Source: CAZGSG01 sp964528095 (GTDB lineage: Bacteria; Bacteroidota; Bacteroidia; Chitinophagales; Chitinophagaceae). Taken from it: a DNA stretch of 28,012 bases. Below, piece by piece: positions 25,829 to 28,012 of this stretch; the stretch's first letter is position 1; the number at the start of each line of letters is the position of its first letter. Both the position numbers and the translations under genes were made by a program. The stretch lies in assembly GCA_964528095.1 (NCBI GenBank), contig CAZGSG010000035.1, positions 1-28,012 on the forward strand. Reading direction: 5' to 3'. Below the pieces are notes generated by a model. That model ran no database searches and was not told the origin of the DNA. It was given only the letters and a program-made list of their open reading frames with translations.

Positions 25829-28012
25829 ATGGAAGCAGATAAAACAAAAAGATTACTTAACACTTATTTTTCAAAACGGGATGCATTTGCAGAAGACCCG
25901 GGCGATGATACGGACCAACTATGGGCATACCAGCAGGCCGCCGCGGTATTGCATTGCTTTTATCCCGACAAACTGGTTCCTGCAGTTGGTACATTACTCA
26001 ATGAAAACCCAAGAATTCTTTTATACGATGATATCTCTTATACACCGGGAAGATTTTCAGAAGGATTGTTCACACTCAAAACCGATATCCGCAGACAGGC
26101 CCTGAAAAGATTTAGTTCGCGTGAGGAAATGCTGAAGCTGTTGGAGAAAAACAACAACCATCCTGTCACATCCATACAAACAATGTGGGATGGTTACCTA
26201 AGAACAGGCCAGTTACCCGATCCGGGTAAATTGACCTATAGTTCACTTACTGATTTTTGCCAGATCATTTCCTGGCTGGATGGTATTGATAAAACTATTC
26301 CCGAAAAGAGCGCCATCGATCAATTGCTCAGGCAAAAAAGTATACTGGCGAATTTTGAACACCTTGTTACAGACAATTTCACAGGCAGGGAAACCGAGAT
26401 CAATTTTATGAAGCGGCATTTATACGCCGACTTTGAAAATCCTGCTAAAAAAAATCTAACAGGCCTGATCACCAGTTGGCTTAGTTCCTCAGATCCATTG
26501 CCAATTCTTTCTATCTATGGCCCGGGCGGTATGGGCAAGTCGGCATTAACAGGTAAGCTGCTCACAGAAAATGTGCAGGCAACAAACGATATTCGATTTC
26601 CATTTGCTTATCTGCCCTTTGACCAGGGAAGCCTCCGCATAGAAAGTACATTCACCATACTCGTTGAAGCGGCATCACAATTTGGATTACAGTTTCCCGA
26701 ATACCAGCAACAGATCGAACAGTTTAATAATACTGTGCGCGACTTTCGTGATAACAGGAGCTTATTGATCAACCGGAAAAAAATATCCAATAGCCGTAAC
26801 CTGCGGATGGAAGAATACCATAATGAAGATTATTTTCTTTATGAGAATTTCGCTTCGCTGTTGAACGCAATGAGCAACGACAAAAACCGTACAAAAGGAA
26901 AAGAAACAAGAGTGCTGTTGGTGTTTGATACGTTTGAAGAGGTCGAGTACAGGGATTTTGAAAGCCTCAATGGATTCTGGCGGATGTTAGCTGCATTGAT
27001 AGACTTATGCCCTGCTCTACGAATCATCATCACAGGGCGCTCATCGGTGGCCAAACTGGGGATCGATAAGGAACTGCTCACCGAATTACCATTAGAAGAA
27101 CTGAAACAGGCCGACCGCGTATTTCTATTACAACGACTGGGTGTTGATGCAGCCATTGCGAATAGTGTAGCAGAACAGGTTGGTGGCAACCCGCTTTCGC
27201 TCAGGCTTGCGGCAAACCTGATCGCTTCAGATAAAACAGAAGCCGATTCAAAAGGTATAAAAGACCTGAATACACGTAAATGGCTGCTCTTCCAGGTTGA
27301 CGAGCAATTGATACAAGGGCAGTTATACCAGCGTATTCTTGCGCATATACATAATGAGAATGTGCGAAAACTGGCACACCCGGGCATGGTATTAAGAACT
27401 GTGACGCCGGAAGTGATCCTGTATGTACTGGCCCCGCAATGTAATATCCCGGCAAAAGATATACAGGAAGCAACTGAACTTTTCGAACAACTAAAAAAAG
27501 AACAGGCCCTTGTACAGTCAGGATATAAAGGAGATCTTGTTTACCGGCATGAGATAAGACAGTCGATGATCCGTCTTCTTTTGCAGGACAAATTCAAAGA
27601 AGTACGCGAACTCCGCAAAGCAGCTATCGAATACTATAGCAAAATGGACGATGCGTCATCAAGAGCAGAAGAAATATATCACCGTCTGGCATTGGATGAT
27701 GATGATTTCAGCACACTTGACCAACGATGGCAAACCGGCATTGAAACGTCTATTGCTTCCAACCTGGATGAATACTCTGATCGCGTGAAAGTATGGCTGG
27801 CCTCAAGAATAGACCTTGAAATTCCCAGGGAGATCTTTCAGCGTGCTGATATTGCCGACTGGGAGCGCAATATTACCAGGAAAGTAAAAAAAGCGCTGAC
27901 AGAGTATCAACCCGTACGGGCACTGGAGCTATTGGGTGAACGCGATGAACGAACAGATGCAAGCCCCTTATTCGCGTTAGAAGCAAAAACACAAATGTTT
28001 CTTGAAAATACC
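25829..28012 (+). CDS. STAND-type NTPase (NB-ARC/NACHT-like), 3' end beyond window
   Basis: The frame starts at the ATG at 25829, 5 bp after the previous stop, and stays open for 728 codons to the window end. Residues 1-180 are an uncharacterised helical N-terminal region (MEADKTKRLLNTYFSKRDAF and LTDFCQIISWLDGI). The STAND core then begins with FTGRETEINFMKRHL (residue 184). It has Walker A GPGGMGKS (231-238), Walker B LLVFDTFEE (Asp367), a sensor-like IIITGRSS, and the GNPLSLRLAANL motif (about 453-464) diagnostic of NB-ARC/NACHT-type switches. A winged-helix-like part (RKLAHPGMVLRTVTPEVILY) and helical repeats follow, probably the sensor. Such proteins oligomerise with ATP when a trigger binds and then activate effectors. 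The missing C-terminus probably holds more repeats. Confidence 0.88.
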   Translation, partial: MEADKTKRLLNTYFSKRDAFAEDPGDDTDQLWAYQQAAAVLHCFYPDKLVPAVGTLLNENPRILLYDDISYTPGRFSEGLFTLKTDIRRQALKRFSSREEMLKLLEKNNNHPVTSIQTMWDGYLRTGQLPDPGKLTYSSLTDFCQIISWLDGIDKTIPEKSAIDQLLRQKSILANFEHLVTDNFTGRETEINFMKRHLYADFENPAKKNLTGLITSWLSSSDPLPILSIYGPGGMGKSALTGKLLTENVQATNDIRFPFAYLPFDQGSLRIESTFTILVEAASQFGLQFPEYQQQIEQFNNTVRDFRDNRSLLINRKKISNSRNLRMEEYHNEDYFLYENFASLLNAMSNDKNRTKGKETRVLLVFDTFEEVEYRDFESLNGFWRMLAALIDLCPALRIIITGRSSVAKLGIDKELLTELPLEELKQADRVFLLQRLGVDAAIANSVAEQVGGNPLSLRLAANLIASDKTEADSKGIKDLNTRKWLLFQVDEQLIQGQLYQRILAHIHNENVRKLAHPGMVLRTVTPEVILYVLAPQCNIPAKDIQEATELFEQLKKEQALVQSGYKGDLVYRHEIRQSMIRLLLQDKFKEVRELRKAAIEYYSKMDDASSRAEEIYHRLALDDDDFSTLDQRWQTGIETSIASNLDEYSDRVKVWLASRIDLEIPREIFQRADIADWERNITRKVKKALTEYQPVRALELLGERDERTDASPLFALEAKTQMFLENT

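Noticed and set aside
26839..27387. 182-residue minus-strand frame near the window end
   Set aside because: It is the shadow of the STAND NTPase, whose Walker B and GNPLSLR motifs lie in the same stretch on the plus strand.

Overview
The window looks like chromosomal DNA of a Bacteroidota member, most likely a Chitinophagaceae-type soil or water bacterium. The support is a SusC/SusD pair, Gram-negative lipid A synthesis (LpxD), orphan MacB/FtsX permeases, -7 boxes close to TAnnTTTG, weak Shine-Dalgarno sequences and a moderate G+C content. The genus is inferred, not proven. There are no rRNA, tRNA, CRISPR or IS transposase genes.

Layout. 1-744 holds the 3' part of an exported glycerophosphodiester phosphodiesterase-like enzyme that converges on, and overlaps, a susC-susD outer-membrane uptake operon (5425 down to 704). 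A divergent LacI-family regulator (5626-6657) shares an intergenic region with susC that contains a LacI-type operator. A 250-bp nested inverted repeat (6665-6914) separates this locus from a GMC oxidoreductase with a Cys cluster (7032-8780) and its gluconate-2-dehydrogenase-subunit-3-like lipoprotein partner (8899-9567). Then come an AT-rich repeat block, an orphan FtsX/MacB permease (9936-12359), a fatty acid desaturase (12582-13574), lpxD on the minus strand, a 430-bp repeat cluster, a second orphan permease on the minus strand (17541-15196), a decayed Fic gene (18588-17776), and a secreted CocE/S15-type hydrolase (20892-18631).

A 1-kb gene-free stretch (20893-21913) carries a 228-bp duplicated unit with REP-like hairpins. 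It is followed by the most interesting region: four tightly packed plus-strand genes (21914 to beyond the window end). They encode a cytoplasmic trypsin/V8-like protease, a two-HKD phospholipase D-like protein, a P-loop NTPase with an N-terminal domain resembling effector-associated domains (EAD1-like), and a large STAND-type NTPase cut by the window end. Two candidate effectors plus two NTP-dependent switches, none with a signal peptide, suggest a regulated biological-conflict (immunity or cell-suicide) system. That function is inferred from architecture only.

A shared regulatory theme also appears. Both orphan permease genes, and possibly the conflict operon, have pairs of short direct repeats exactly 22 bp apart upstream, a spacing typical of LytTR-family response-regulator sites.
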